From Caulobacteraceae bacterium PMMR1 (GTDB lineage: Bacteria; Pseudomonadota; Alphaproteobacteria; Caulobacterales; Caulobacteraceae), in NCBI GenBank assembly GCA_000733915.1, contig JPOM01000001.1, positions 310,001 through 374,000 on the forward strand: a DNA stretch of 64,000 bases. Reading direction: 5' to 3'. Numbering within the stretch: the first letter of the stretch is position 1; each line of letters opens with the position of its first letter. Of the stretch, positions 8,282-17,239 are shown one piece after another. Both the position numbers and the translations under genes were made by a program. Below the pieces are notes generated by a model. The model made no database searches. It saw only the letters and a list, made by a program, of their open reading frames with translations, and was not told the DNA's origin.

Positions 8282-8936
8282 ATGAGCGACGTGGTGCAGG
8301 TCGCCGCGGGGCTGACGGGCGTCAAGACCATCGTCTCCTACGCCGGCGGCTACACCCTGCCCACGGAGGTGCAGAACCTTGACCTTCTACGGCCAGGGCG
8401 CCTGGGGCGTGGGCAACGCCCTGGACAATCTGATCATGATGGGGGGCAATGATTGCCGCTACATGGACGGGCTGGTCGGCGACGACGTGCTGGTGGTCGG
8501 CGACGGGCCAACCCCTTCGGCTTCGACGCGACCTCCGGCGGCCACGACGTCATCTACAACTTCCACCCCGCGTACGACACCCTGCGGGTCCGCAACAGCC
8601 CCTTCGCCAGCTTCTCCGACGATCAGTCGGCCCTGAAGCAGGTCGGGGCAACGTGGTGCGGACGTTCGACGCCACCCTCAACGTCGACAAGGACCACAAC
8701 ACGGTCGGCTCGACCACGCTCGCCAACGGGATTGGCGCGGGGTCGATGTGGCTTCAGGGGCGATGTATGACCTCACGCCCAATCCGGTCGACGTGCAGCT
8801 CGAGACGGCGGACGCCGCCGACACGGCGATGTCGGTGGCCGCGCCCGTCGCAGCCCCGCAAGCCGCGCCGTTTGCAGAGAACACGGCGCCGGCGGCTGAT
8901 CCGGCAGCCTCCGTCCAGAAGAAGCCCGCAGAGTGA
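8282..8936 (+). pseudogene. Decayed RTX/hemolysin-type calcium-binding repeat protein fragment
   Basis: Fragments in different frames line up as one degraded protein. Around 8282-8375 there is Tyr-Thr-Leu-Pro-Thr-Glu-Val-Gln-Asn-Leu. Frame 3 at 8379-8500 gives Gly-Asn-Ala-Leu-Asp-Asn and Gly-Gly-Asn-Asp. The frame of 8453 gives Gly-His-Asp-Val-Ile-Tyr-Asn-Phe, and another frame gives Phe-Asp-Ala-Thr. The last piece ends in an Ala/Pro tail with the TGA at 8934-8936. These are the motifs that flank Gly-Asp repeats in secreted RTX-like proteins of Caulobacterales, usually exported by type I secretion. At least four frame changes in ~650 bases indicate decay. No secretion genes are nearby. Confidence 0.6.
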
Positions 8937-9063
8937 TCGTTACGGCGTCCGGCCCGAGCGCCGGGCGCCGTCACGCTCCAGGCCCGCGGGCGATCGCCCG
9001 AGCTCTTGAGCTCCCGGGCGACTACGCCGTCCTCGGGGCGGTGTTCCCCGCCGTGCTGGGCCC

Positions 9064-10206
9064 TCAGAGGCAGGCGTAGAGCGCCTGGATCAGGTCGAGG
9101 GCGCGGCGGTCGCCGATGAGGTCCGCCGACTGCTTGTTCATGACATAGGCGGCCGAGACCCCTCGCTCGGGGTCTGCGAAGGCGCAGCTGCCGCCCCAGC
9201 CGGAGTGCCCGAACGTCTGCGCGCCGGGGCCGTAGATCCAGCGTCCTTCGTTGCGCATCACGCCGGCGCCCCAGCTGATCCAATAGGGCAGGACCAGGTC
9301 CTGGCCGTGGATCCGCTCCCGCGCCAGCGCCTTCACGCCGTCGGGCGACAGCACGCGCGTCCCTTGGGTCGCGCCGCCGTTGGCCAGCGCCGCCATCAGC
9401 CGCGCCAGCCCCTCGGCGGTGGCGTGGCCGTTGGCCGAGGGCACCTCGGCGCGCCGCCACGCCGCTGTGCCCCGTCCTCCCGGCGCCGCCCAGCTGGTCA
9501 GGAAGGCGACCCGCGTGGCCGCGTTCATCTCGCCGAAGCTTGGCAGGGTCTTGGGCCGTTCGAACTGCGAGGCGCGGGGGTGTTCGGCGTCCGGCAGGCC
9601 GATCCAGAGATCCAGTCCCAGCGGCTCGGCCAGGTCCTCGCGGAGCGCCCGGCCCATGGTGCGCCCGTCCACCCGGCGGAAAATCTCGCCCGCCAGATAG
9701 CCGAAGGTCACCGGGTGATAGCCCGACGCGCTGCCGGGCGGCCACATCGGGGCCATGGCGGCGAGCTTGGCGCAGATCGCGTCCCAATCGAACCAGGTCG
9801 CCGGGTCCATGGGCTCGGCGAAGCCCGGCAGGCCCGCCTGGTGGCTCAGCGCCTGCTCCACCGTGATCGCGCCCTTGCCGGCCTGGGCGAACTCCGGCCA
9901 GACGCTGGCGACCGTCTGGCGGTAATCGAGCCGGCCTTGGTCGACCAGCCGCGCCACGAGCAGCGCCGCGATCGCCTTGGTGGTGGAGAAGACCGGCGTT
10001 AAGGTGTCGGTCTGGAAGGGCAGGGTCCGCTCGCGATCGCGCCATCCGGCCCAGAGGTCGAGCACGACCGCATCGCCCTCGGTCGCGGTGAAGCGCGCGC
10101 CCATCTCCAGCCCGTCCGCAAAGTGGCGCGCAAAGACGTCCCGCACCGGAGCGAACCGGGGCGGGCAGAGGCCGCTGATCTCGGGAACGGGGAGGGGACC
10201 GGTCAT
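9064..10206 (-). CDS. Serine beta-lactamase-family hydrolase (esterase EstB-like)
   Basis: 380 residues without a signal peptide. The nucleophile motif Ser-Thr-Thr-Lys (S-x-x-K) lies near residue 74. A Tyr-His-Pro segment near residue 160 takes the position of the second motif, and a C-terminal His-Ser-Gly-Trp-Gly-Gly replaces the KTG box. This set is typical of class C-like (family VIII) esterases and LACTB-type hydrolases rather than true resistance enzymes. It probably hydrolyses small esters or peptides in the cytoplasm; the substrate is not predictable. The ATG at 10206 stands 34 bases after the stop of the PadR gene, so the two may be co-transcribed. Confidence 0.85.
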   Translation of the reverse strand: MTGPLPVPEISGLCPPRFAPVRDVFARHFADGLEMGARFTATEGDAVVLDLWAGWRDRERTLPFQTDTLTPVFSTTKAIAALLVARLVDQGRLDYRQTVASVWPEFAQAGKGAITVEQALSHQAGLPGFAEPMDPATWFDWDAICAKLAAMAPMWPPGSASGYHPVTFGYLAGEIFRRVDGRTMGRALREDLAEPLGLDLWIGLPDAEHPRASQFERPKTLPSFGEMNAATRVAFLTSWAAPGGRGTAAWRRAEVPSANGHATAEGLARLMAALANGGATQGTRVLSPDGVKALARERIHGQDLVLPYWISWGAGVMRNEGRWIYGPGAQTFGHSGWGGSCAFADPERGVSAAYVMNKQSADLIGDRRALDLIQALYACL

Positions 10207-10239
10207 GGCCGCCAGGGTTAGACCGATCCCCCGGCGAGG

Positions 10240-10818
10240 TTAAGCCCGCTCGATCGCGACGGTCGCCGCGTCGAGCTGCTCCACGATGCGCCGGACCTCC
10301 GCCTCGCTCAGCTCGCCCTGGCCGAGCTTCAGCCGCAGCGCGGTGCGCAGGTTCTCCATCGCCCGCACGATCTGGGGCGAAGCGCCCTGGCTGCGGGCCC
10401 GGACCTCGCTCATGCGCGCGGCCAGGGCGTCCAGGGCGGAGCGGTTCTCGTCAAGGCGCTTTCGCCCCTCCTCGGTGATGGCGAACGCCTTCTTGGCGCC
10501 GTCCCCCGGCTGGGCGGCGATCAGGCCCATGTCCTCCAGCAAGGTGAGCGTGGGGTAGATCACGCCCGGGCTCGGGGCATAGGCGCCGCCGAGCTTCTCC
10601 TCGATGGCCTTGATGAGGTCGTAGCCGTGCCGGGGCTGCTCCGCGATCAGCTGCAGCACGACCAGGCGCAGGTCGCCCTGGTCGAAGACGCGACGGCGGG
10701 GGCCGCCGTGGTCCCACTGACCCCAGCCGCCGTGGCGACCGCGGCCGAAGCCCTCCGGCGACCGGCAGGCGCCGCCGCCGTGACCGCGCCAGCGATGCGG
10801 GTGATGATGTCCAAACAT
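10240..10818 (-). CDS. PadR-family repressor with His/Gly-rich N-terminus (YqjI-like)
   Basis: 192 residues. The first ~42 are rich in His, Gly, Arg and Trp (Phe-Gly-His-His-His-Pro-His). A PadR winged helix follows (Leu-Arg-Leu-Val-Val-Leu, then His-Gly-Tyr-Asp-Leu-Ile-Lys-Ala-Ile-Glu, Pro-Ser-Pro-Gly-Val-Ile-Tyr-Pro-Thr-Leu), then a C-terminal dimerisation helix. The layout resembles E. coli YqjI, where the metal-binding N-terminus lets nickel relieve repression of an iron-siderophore reductase. A metal-sensing role here is inferred from that resemblance. A 10-bp inverted repeat just upstream suggests autoregulation. The ATG at 10818 follows AGGA. Confidence 0.88.
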   Translation of the reverse strand: MFGHHHPHRWRGHGGGACRSPEGFGRGRHGGWGQWDHGGPRRRVFDQGDLRLVVLQLIAEQPRHGYDLIKAIEEKLGGAYAPSPGVIYPTLTLLEDMGLIAAQPGDGAKKAFAITEEGRKRLDENRSALDALAARMSEVRARSQGASPQIVRAMENLRTALRLKLGQGELSEAEVRRIVEQLDAATVAIERA

Positions 10819-10834
10819 ACTTCGATCCTTTCTC

Positions 10835-10867
10835 GATATATCTGTTTGCTGGGCGTGCAGATATATC
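10835..10867. promoter_or_regulatory. Operator-like inverted repeat upstream of the PadR gene
   Basis: Perfect 10-bp arms, GATATATCTG (10835-10844) and CAGATATATC (10858-10867), separated by 13 bases, lie 17 bases upstream of the PadR start codon. AT-rich palindromes containing ATAT are typical PadR-family operators. In this GC-rich genome such a repeat is very unlikely by chance. It probably overlaps the promoter and mediates autorepression. The other neighbour converges on it, so only the PadR gene, and perhaps the lactamase behind it, can be a local target. Confidence 0.75.
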
Positions 10868-10916
10868 TAAGATGCGTCGTGCGCAAGAGGCGGTCGATCG
10901 AGGGCGGCGGGCGCTG

Positions 10917-11657
10917 CTAGGCCGGCGGCGAGAGCCTCAGGCGCGCGGCGACCGCGAGCAGGTCCTCGGGCAGGGGCGCCTCGACGGTCGCGGGCCGGCC
11001 GTCCTCGGGGTGCGGGAAGCTCAGCGCCCGGGCGTGCAGCATCAGGCGCGGGACCGCCGCCCCGCCCGCGGTCAAGGCGCCGCCATAGCGCGCGTCCCCC
11101 AGGATCGGGCGGCCGAGGCTCGCCAGGTGCACGCGCAGCTGGTGCATGCGCCCGGTTTCGGGATGAAGCTCCAGCTCAGCGGCGCCCTGACCCGCAGCCA
11201 GGGTGCGATAGCGGGTGAGGGCGGTCTCCGCATCCGGGTGATCGGGGGCGCAAGCGCGCATCCAGGTCTGGCGTCCGACCTCCTCGCGGCGGAGCGGCGT
11301 GTCGATCCGACCCTCGGGCGGCTCGGGCGCCCCGCCGCCCACGAGCGCGACGTAGGTCTTGGCCATCTTGCGCGCCATCAGCGCCTTGCCGAGCGCGGCC
11401 GCTGCAGGCTTGGTCTTGGCGGCCAGGATCACCCCGGAGGTGTCGCGATCCAGCCGATGCACGAGCTCGGGCCGCTTGCCGTTGGACCGGGCGAAGGCCC
11501 AAAGCAGGTCGTCCAGGGTGCGCGCCTTGATCCGCCCGCCCTGGCTCGACACCCCCGCGGGCTTGTTCAGCGCAAGCACCTGCGCGTCCTCGAAGATCAC
11601 CAGCGAACGGGCGTAGGCGATCTCCTCCGCGGCAAGACTGATCGGGGTGCGGGCCAT
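10917..11657 (-). CDS. RluA-family 23S rRNA pseudouridine synthase
   Basis: 246 residues from the ATG at 11657; a GTG 36 bases upstream is in frame but less likely. The catalytic motif His-Arg-Leu-Asp-Arg-Asp-Thr-Ser-Gly contains the nucleophilic Asp. Further family blocks are Leu-Asn-Lys-Pro-Ala-Gly-Val, Ala-Lys-Thr-Tyr-Val-Ala-Leu-Val and Gly-Arg-Met-His-Gln-Leu-Arg-Val-His. The enzyme isomerises uridine to pseudouridine in rRNA or tRNA. There is no clear S4 domain in front, so it may be an RluA/TruC-like member rather than RluC/RluD; the target site is undetermined. Confidence 0.88.
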   Translation of the reverse strand: MARTPISLAAEEIAYARSLVIFEDAQVLALNKPAGVSSQGGRIKARTLDDLLWAFARSNGKRPELVHRLDRDTSGVILAAKTKPAAAALGKALMARKMAKTYVALVGGGAPEPPEGRIDTPLRREEVGRQTWMRACAPDHPDAETALTRYRTLAAGQGAAELELHPETGRMHQLRVHLASLGRPILGDARYGGALTAGGAAVPRLMLHARALSFPHPEDGRPATVEAPLPEDLLAVAARLRLSPPA

Positions 11658-11732
11658 GCGGGGCGGGGGGTAGCCGGGCCGCCTTGCCGCCACAAGCCGG
11701 CCCTTGCGAAGCCGCGCTCGGATCGTCGCCCG

Positions 11733-13040
11733 CTAAGCCTGCCCCGCCTCGCGCCGCAGCGCCGACCAGCGGTCCAGCCGCTCGCGGATCGCCGCCTCGG
11801 CGCCCTCGCCACGGGGAGCGTAGAAGGTGCGGCGCGCCATCCCGTCGGGGAAGTAGTTCTGGCCGGAGAAGCCGGTGTCGGTGTCCGGGTCGTACTGGTA
11901 GCCCTGGCCGTAGCCGAGGTCGCGCATCAGCCGAGTGGCCGCGTTGCGGATGTGCGCCGGGGGCATGAGCGAACCGGTCTCCCGCGCAGAGCGCTGAGCG
12001 GCCTTGAAGGCGGCGTAGGTCGCGTTCGACTTCGGCGCCGTCGCCAGGTGCACGACCGTCTGGGCCAGGGCGATCTCGCCTTCGGGCGAGCCCAGGAAGT
12101 CGTAGGCGTCCTTGGCCGCGAGCGCGATTAAGAGGCTCTGCGGGTCGGCCTCTCCGATGTCTTCGATGGCGGCGCGCACGAGGCGTCGCGCGATGTAGAG
12201 CGGCTCCTCCCCGCCCGCCAGCATGCGCGCAAGCCAGTAGAGCGCCGCGTCGGGGTCGGAGCCCCGGATCGACTTGTGCAGGGCGGAGATCAGATTGTAG
12301 TGCTCCTCCCGGTCCTTGTCGTAGGCGGGCGCGCGGCGCTGGAGCATGGCGGCCAGGCCCGCGGGATCGAGGGGCTCTGGGGGCGCAAACGCGAAGAGGC
12401 TCTCCGCCAGGGTCAGCACATAGCGCCCGTCGCCGTCGGCCATGGCGATCAGCGCGCTCCGGGCCTCCGGCGTGAGCGGCAGGGGGCGGCCTTCCGCCGT
12501 CTCGGCCCGGGCGAGCAGCTGCTCCAGCGCCGCCTCGTCCAGCCGCCGCAGCACGAACACCTGGCAGCGGGACAGGAGCGCCCCGTTCAGCTCGAAGCTG
12601 GGGTTCTCCGTGGTCGCCCCCACCAGGGTCACGTCGCCGGCCTCCACATAGGGCAGGAAGCCGTCCTGCTGGGCGCGGTTGAAGCGGTGAATCTCGTCCA
12701 CGAAGAGCAGAGTGGCCTGGCCCGCGGCGCGGCGGGTGCGGGCGGCTTCGAACGCCTTCTTCAGGTCCGCCACCCCGGAGAACACCGCCGACAGCTGCTG
12801 GAACTCATAGCCCGCCGCGCGCGCGAGCAGGCGCGCGATGGTCGTCTTGCCCACCCCCGGCGGGCCCCACAGGATCATGGACGCCAGCCGGCGCGCCGCC
12901 GCCATCCGCCCGATCGGACCCTCGGCGCCCAGCAGGTGCGCCTGGCCCACGACCTCCTCCAGCCGCGTGGGCCGCAGCCGCTCGGCCAGGGGGCGGGGCG
13001 CGGAGGGCGCCAGCCCCGCGGCTTCGAACAGGTCGGACAT
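11733..13040 (-). CDS. rarA: Replication-associated recombination protein A (AAA+ ATPase)
   Basis: 435 residues from the ATG at 13040. The frame continues upstream, but the conserved start Leu-Phe-Glu-Ala-Ala-Gly and Pro-Leu-Ala-Glu-Arg-Leu-Arg-Pro fits this ATG. Walker A is Gly-Pro-Pro-Gly-Val-Gly-Lys-Thr-Thr, Walker B is [10 protein letters not shown], and sensor 1 is Gly-Ala-Thr-Thr-Glu-Asn-Pro. The C-terminal half is the clamp-loader-like tetramerisation domain with [12 protein letters not shown]. RarA (MgsA) acts at stalled replication forks with SSB. Length and motifs are normal. Confidence 0.95.
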   Translation of the reverse strand: MSDLFEAAGLAPSAPRPLAERLRPTRLEEVVGQAHLLGAEGPIGRMAAARRLASMILWGPPGVGKTTIARLLARAAGYEFQQLSAVFSGVADLKKAFEAARTRRAAGQATLLFVDEIHRFNRAQQDGFLPYVEAGDVTLVGATTENPSFELNGALLSRCQVFVLRRLDEAALEQLLARAETAEGRPLPLTPEARSALIAMADGDGRYVLTLAESLFAFAPPEPLDPAGLAAMLQRRAPAYDKDREEHYNLISALHKSIRGSDPDAALYWLARMLAGGEEPLYIARRLVRAAIEDIGEADPQSLLIALAAKDAYDFLGSPEGEIALAQTVVHLATAPKSNATYAAFKAAQRSARETGSLMPPAHIRNAATRLMRDLGYGQGYQYDPDTDTGFSGQNYFPDGMARRTFYAPRGEGAEAAIRERLDRWSALRREAGQA

Positions 13041-13151
13041 GGCGGCAGGATAGCAGCATTGCTCGGCGGGGCGGGAGCCTGCGGCCGCGCTGAAACCCTT
13101 CGCCCGCGTCGCCTGTTGGCTCCGCACATCCCCAAACGGAGGAGTTCAGCC

Positions 13152-13580
13152 ATGAAGGTGCGTGACATCATGACGACGGACGTGGAGGTCTGCCCGCCGG
13201 GCGCCACGATCCAGGACGTCGCCCGGCGCATGTCGGAGCTCGACACCGGCTTCATCCCCATCGGCGACGGCCGCCATGCCGCGGGCGTGATCACCGACCG
13301 CGACATCGTCCTGCGCGTGGTGGCCGAGGGCCGGCCGCTCACCACGCCGGCGTCAGAGGTGATGACGAGCCAGATCGAGTACTGCCGCCTCGACGACGAC
13401 CTGCAGGACGTGGCCGAGAAGATGAGCCGGCTGCAGATGCGGCGCATGCTGATCCTGGACGACCAGCGCCAGATCCAGGGCGTGGTCTCGCTCGGCGACC
13501 TGGCCCGCGACGCCAAGGCCAAGCAGAGCGGTCACGTGCTGGCCGACGTGTCCGAGCCCGGCGACCGCCTCCAGCACTGA
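13152..13580 (+). CDS. Tandem CBS-domain protein
   Basis: 142 residues made almost wholly of two CBS domains. The first starts at Met-Lys-Val-Arg-Asp-Ile-Met-Thr and contains Gly-Val-Ile-Thr-Asp-Arg-Asp-Ile. The second starts at Val-Met-Thr and contains Gly-Val-Val-Ser-Leu-Gly-Asp-Leu. The pair would fold into one Bateman module that binds adenine nucleotides. There is no attached enzyme or transporter domain, so it is probably a stand-alone regulator; its partner is unknown. A GGAG site sits seven bases before the ATG. Confidence 0.9.
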   Translation: MKVRDIMTTDVEVCPPGATIQDVARRMSELDTGFIPIGDGRHAAGVITDRDIVLRVVAEGRPLTTPASEVMTSQIEYCRLDDDLQDVAEKMSRLQMRRMLILDDQRQIQGVVSLGDLARDAKAKQSGHVLADVSEPGDRLQH

Positions 13581-13695
13581 GCGTCGGCGGGCGGGGTCGG
13601 GGTCGGAGCCGCCCAGCGCCTCGCGACCCGCCGCCCCGGTGACCAAAGGGCCGCTCAGGCGTTAGAGCCCTCCGGCGACAACGGAGCAACGACGC

Positions 13696-14142
13696 ATGAG
13701 CCTTCTCGACAGCCTGGGCGGCCTCCTGGCGGCGCAGCAGGCGCAGGGACGACCGGCCGAGCCGGCGCAGGCTGGCGACCAGGTTGCGGGCGCGCTGGGC
13801 TCGCTGCTCGGCAGCCAAGGCGGGATCACCGGCCTGCTGGAGCAGTTCGCCGCCAACGGCCTTGGCCACGTCGCCCAGTCCTGGGTCCAGCCCGGCCAGC
13901 CGAACCAGCCGGTCAGCGCCGACCAGGTCACCCAGGTGATGGGCTCCGGCCCCATCGGGGCGTTTGCGCAGAAGCTCGGCCTGCCCCCCGACCAGGCCGC
14001 CCAGATTGCCGCCCAGGTGCTGCCCCACCTCGTCGATCACCTGACGCCGGGCGGGCAGGTCACGCCGGACAACGGAACCGGGCCGAGCCTTGAGGGCGCG
14101 CTCGGCGGCGTGCTGGGAAGCCTGCTGGGCGGCCGGGCCTGA
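13696..14142 (+). CDS. YidB-like DUF937 protein
   Basis: 148 residues. It opens with Met-Ser-Leu-Leu-Asp-Ser-Leu-Gly-Gly-Leu-Leu and ends with Gly-Gly-Val-Leu-Gly-Ser-Leu-Leu-Gly-Gly. Between these are helical blocks rich in Gln/Ala (Gly-Leu-Leu-Glu-Gln-Phe, Leu-Pro-x-Asp-Gln-Ala-Ala-Gln, Leu-Pro-His-Leu-Val-Asp-His-Leu-Thr-Pro-x-Gly), which define the YidB family. It is predicted soluble with no signal peptide. Its role is unknown. It lies alone between the CBS gene and convergent trxA. Confidence 0.85.
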   Translation: MSLLDSLGGLLAAQQAQGRPAEPAQAGDQVAGALGSLLGSQGGITGLLEQFAANGLGHVAQSWVQPGQPNQPVSADQVTQVMGSGPIGAFAQKLGLPPDQAAQIAAQVLPHLVDHLTPGGQVTPDNGTGPSLEGALGGVLGSLLGGRA

Positions 14143-14210
14143 CCGCGCACAGGTCCATGTTGATCAGGGCGCGACCAACGCCGCCAGCAACAGCCCCGCG
14201 CTCCGCATGA

Positions 14211-14537
14211 TCAGGCCTGCACCGCCTCGCTGAGCCACTCCACGATCTTGCTCTTCGGCATGGCCCCCACCTTCATGGAGGCGACCTGGCCGCCCTTGAA
14301 CAGGATCATGGTCGGGATGCCGCGCACGCCGTAGCGGGGCGCGGTGCGCTCGTTCTCGTCGATGTTCAGCTTGGCGATGGTGATCTGATCGGCCATCTCC
14401 TCGGCGATCTGGTCCAGGGCCGGCGCGATCTGCTTGCAGGGCCCGCACCACTCCGCCCAGAAGTCGACGAGCACGGGCTTGTCGGACTTCAGGACGTCGG
14501 TCTCGAAACTGTCGTCGGTGATCTTGAGCGTGGCCAT
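14211..14537 (-). CDS. trxA: Thioredoxin
   Basis: 108 residues, the standard length. The active site Trp-Cys-Gly-Pro-Cys-Lys lies near residue 33, within Val-Asp-Phe-Trp-Ala-Glu-Trp. The cis-Pro motif [11 protein letters not shown] follows near residue 75. It is the cytoplasmic disulfide reductant for ribonucleotide reductase, methionine sulfoxide reductase and peroxiredoxins. It is transcribed away from hrcA, with 213 bases between the divergent starts. Confidence 0.97.
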   Translation of the reverse strand: MATLKITDDSFETDVLKSDKPVLVDFWAEWCGPCKQIAPALDQIAEEMADQITIAKLNIDENERTAPRYGVRGIPTMILFKGGQVASMKVGAMPKSKIVEWLSEAVQA

Positions 14538-14750
14538 AAGGGCGCCTCGGGTCTGTTCGGGTCGAAGATAAGCGGCGTCGCGGCCCCCGCCAACGGCGGG
14601 CGCGCGCAGCTTTTCTGTCGGGCGCCCCGAGGTTGGATTTCGGACGTGCGTCGGCCTCCCGCGCGGGAGGGCGGAGACGCCCCTTCATCTTGCCAGCGGG
14701 GGTGACTAGAATCAGCGTCGTCCCTCGGCCGGACAGTGTACGACTTCGTC

Positions 14751-15839
14751 ATGAGCCGTCTGATCGCCAGCCCCTCCCCGGAGTTCGCCGCGGCCCGCAC
14801 GGCCAGCCTCGGCGAGCTGGACGAGCGCGCCCGCGACATCTTCCGCCGCGTCGTGGAGACCTATCTGGAGACCGGCGAGCCGGTGGGCTCGCGCACCGTG
14901 TCCCGCGGCGGCGTCCAGCTGTCGCCGGCCTCGATCCGCAACACCATGCAGGACCTGACCGAGATCGGCCTGCTCGCCGCGCCGCACACCAGCGCCGGAC
15001 GCCTGCCGACCCACACGGGGCTGCGCCTGTTTGTGGACGGCCTGCTGGAAGTCGGCGACCTCGGCGAGGAGGAGCGGCGCGAGATTGAGGCGCGGCTGGC
15101 CGGGCGGGGCCGGAGCCTGGAGGAGGCCCTGGACGAGGCGAGCGCGATCCTGTCCGGACTGGCGGGCGGCGCCGGCATGGTGGTCACGCCCGTGCGCGAC
15201 CTCGGCGTGAAGCACGTGGAGTTCGTGGCTCTGGGCCCGGACCAGGCGCTGGCGGTCATGGTGTTCGAGGACGGGGCGGTGGAGAACCGCCTCATGCGCA
15301 CGCCCCCGGGCCTGACCCCCTCAGCGCTGCGCGAGGCGTCCAACTTCCTCAACGCGCGGCTGAAGGGGCGGCCGCTGGCCGAGGCGCGCCAGGAGATGAC
15401 GGCGGAGCTCGAGGCGGCGCGGCGCGCGCTGGACGAGACCGCCGCGCGGCTGATCGAGGACGGGCTGGCCGCGTGGGGCGGCACAAGCGACTCCCGCACC
15501 CTGATCGTGCGCGGCCGCGCCAACCTGCTCCAGGACGCCGCCGCGGCGCAGGACCTGGAGCGCGTGCGCTCCCTGTTCGAGGACCTTGAGCAGAAGGAAC
15601 AGCTGATCGGCCTGCTGGACGACGTGCGTCAGGCCCAGGGCGTGCGCATCTTCATCGGCGCGGAGACGCGGCTCTTCTCGCTCTCCGGTTCCGCCGTGAT
15701 CGCTGCGCCCTATATGGGAGACCGCAATCGGGTCCTGGGCGCCATCGGCGTGATCGGGCCCGCCAGGCTCAACTACGCCCGGATCATACCGCTGGTGGAC
15801 TACACGGCGCGTGTGCTGGGCCGAATGCTCGACGGCTGA
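14751..15839 (+). CDS. hrcA: Heat-inducible transcription repressor HrcA
   Basis: 362 residues from the ATG at 14751; a GTG 15 bases upstream is an alternative. An N-terminal winged helix contains [10 protein letters not shown], Gly-Glu-Pro-Val-Gly-Ser-Arg-Thr and Ser-Ala-Gly-Arg-Leu-Pro-Thr. A GAF-like domain follows, ending Gly-Ala-Ile-Gly-Val-Ile-Gly-Pro-x-Arg-Leu-Asn-Tyr. HrcA binds CIRCE elements and represses groESL, with GroEL as corepressor. No CIRCE is visible here, consistent with control of groESL elsewhere. It is co-directional with grpE, 30 bases apart. Confidence 0.96.
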   Translation: MSRLIASPSPEFAAARTASLGELDERARDIFRRVVETYLETGEPVGSRTVSRGGVQLSPASIRNTMQDLTEIGLLAAPHTSAGRLPTHTGLRLFVDGLLEVGDLGEEERREIEARLAGRGRSLEEALDEASAILSGLAGGAGMVVTPVRDLGVKHVEFVALGPDQALAVMVFEDGAVENRLMRTPPGLTPSALREASNFLNARLKGRPLAEARQEMTAELEAARRALDETAARLIEDGLAAWGGTSDSRTLIVRGRANLLQDAAAAQDLERVRSLFEDLEQKEQLIGLLDDVRQAQGVRIFIGAETRLFSLSGSAVIAAPYMGDRNRVLGAIGVIGPARLNYARIIPLVDYTARVLGRMLDG

Positions 15840-15869
15840 GATCGGCGTCGGGCCAGCCAGAGGAACGAG

Positions 15870-16520
15870 ATGGTCGATCAGACATCCGAACACGAGTCTC
15901 CCAACGGCCTGGGCGGCGGCGAGCCGGCCGACGAGCTCGACTCCGCCCCCGCCCCCGACGGCGAGCTGATCTCTCGCCTGACGTCGGAGAACGCCGCGCT
16001 TCGCGAGCAGGTGCTGCGCTATGCGGCGGAGGCCGACAACACCAAGCGCCGGGCCGAGCGCGAGGCCAACGACGCCCGCGCCTACGCCATCCAGAGGTTC
16101 GCGCGCGATCTCCTGGACGCCGCCGACAACCTCGCCCGCGCGCTCCAGGCCGCCCCCAAGGGCGAGGTCTCCGACCCGGCGGTGAAGAACCTGCTGATCG
16201 GCGTGGAGATGACCGAGAAGGCGCTGCAGACCGCGTTTGAGCGCAACGGTCTGAAGAAGGTGCATCCGGAGCCGGGGGCCAAGTTCGACCCCAACCTGCA
16301 CCAGGCCATGCTGGAGCAGCCTGCCGACGGCCTGCCGCCCGGCTCGGTGACGGCGGTGATGCAGAGCGGCTACGAGCTCTTCGGGCGCATCGTGCGTCCC
16401 GCCCTGGTGGCGGTCACGCCCAAGGCGGCGGCCTCGACCGCGGGCGCGGAGGGCGCAGCCTCGCCCTACGCCCCCCAGGACGGCGGGGCCGCCGGCGCCC
16501 AGGTGGATCAGCGCGCCTGA
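15870..16520 (+). CDS. grpE: Nucleotide exchange factor GrpE
   Basis: 216 residues. An acidic disordered N-terminus is followed by the long dimerisation helix (Leu-Arg-Glu-Gln-Val-Leu-Arg-Tyr-Ala-Ala-Glu-Ala-Asp-Asn-Thr-Lys-Arg-Arg). The beta-wing domain carries Asp-Pro-Asn-Leu-His-Gln-Ala-Met and Gly-Tyr-Glu-Leu-Phe-Gly-Arg-Ile-Val-Arg-Pro-Ala. A 30-residue Ala/Gly-rich tail ends the protein. GrpE releases ADP from DnaK. It forms an operon with hrcA. Its last 13 bases overlap the end of the convergent YggS gene. Confidence 0.96.
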   Translation: MVDQTSEHESPNGLGGGEPADELDSAPAPDGELISRLTSENAALREQVLRYAAEADNTKRRAEREANDARAYAIQRFARDLLDAADNLARALQAAPKGEVSDPAVKNLLIGVEMTEKALQTAFERNGLKKVHPEPGAKFDPNLHQAMLEQPADGLPPGSVTAVMQSGYELFGRIVRPALVAVTPKAAASTAGAEGAASPYAPQDGGAAGAQVDQRA

Positions 16521-17239
16521 ACCGCGCGGGGCCGCGCTTCGGGCCGGGCGCCGAACACCGCGGACCCCACCCGCACCGAGGTCGCGCCAAGGCGGATGGC
16601 GGTCTCGAAATCGCCGCTCATGCCCATGCTGAGCTGAGACAGGCCGTTGCGCGCCGCGATCTTGGCCAGGAGGGCGAAGTGCGGCCCGGGCGGCTCCCCG
16701 GCGGGCGGGATGCACATCAGCCCCTCGACCTTCAGCCCGAACTCGGCGGGCAGGCGCGCGAGGAAGGCGTCCGTCTCGGCGGGGGCCACGCCCGCCTTCT
16801 GCGGCTCCTCGCCCGTATTGACCTGGACGTAGAGCCTGGGCGCGCGGCCCGCCTTCTGGACGGCGTCGGCGAGAGCGCGGGCGAGGCGCTCCCGGTCGAG
16901 GGTCTCGATGACGTCGAAGCGCGCGACCGCGTCCGCCGTCTTGTTGGTCTGCAGCGGCCCGATCAGGCGAAGCTCGAGGTCGGGCGTGCGGGCGCGGACC
17001 TCGCCCCAGCGCGCCTCGGCCTCCTGCACCCGGTTTTCTCCAAAGACGCGTTGGCCCGCGATCAGCACCGGCTCCACGGCTCGCCAGGGCTGCTGCTTGC
17101 TGACCGCGACCAGGCGCACGCTGCCGGGCGCGCGGCCGAACCTCCGCTCGGCGGCGGCGATGCGCGCGCGCACGTCGCGCCAGCCGGCGATGGCGCTGTC
17201 GTCAGCAGGATCGGGGCGGGGCTCGAGTGAGGGGCGCAA
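16508..17239 (-). CDS. YggS/PLPBP-family pyridoxal phosphate homeostasis protein
   Basis: 243 residues from a TTG; a GTG inside Asp-Val-Arg-Ala-Arg-Ile is another possible start. The PLP lysine lies in Leu-Val-Ala-Val-Ser-Lys. Other family blocks are Gly-Glu-Asn-Arg-Val-Gln-Glu-Ala, Leu-Ile-Gly-Pro-Leu-Gln-Thr-Asn-Lys, Val-Asn-Thr-Gly-Glu-Glu-Pro-Gln-Lys-x-Gly, Gly-Leu-Met-Cys-Ile-Pro-Pro and Met-Gly-Met-Ser-Gly-Asp-Phe. These proteins bind PLP and balance vitamin B6 and amino-acid pools without known catalysis. The N-terminus overlaps the start of the divergent ThiE-like gene. Confidence 0.93.
   Translation of the reverse strand: MRPSLEPRPDPADDSAIAGWRDVRARIAAAERRFGRAPGSVRLVAVSKQQPWRAVEPVLIAGQRVFGENRVQEAEARWGEVRARTPDLELRLIGPLQTNKTADAVARFDVIETLDRERLARALADAVQKAGRAPRLYVQVNTGEEPQKAGVAPAETDAFLARLPAEFGLKVEGLMCIPPAGEPPGPHFALLAKIAARNGLSQLSMGMSGDFETAIRLGATSVRVGSAVFGARPEARPRAVQAR

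Noticed and set aside
9064-10206. True beta-lactamase resistance gene
   Set aside because: There is no signal peptide, and the second and third motifs are esterase-like (Tyr-His-Pro, His-Ser-Gly) rather than Tyr-x-Asn and Lys-Thr-Gly.
14538-14750. CIRCE element or sigma-32 promoter before hrcA
   Set aside because: No TTAGCACTC-N9-GAGTGCTAA repeat is present. A CTTGCC...CTAGAA pair exists, but the spacing and -10 do not fit a heat-shock promoter well enough to call.
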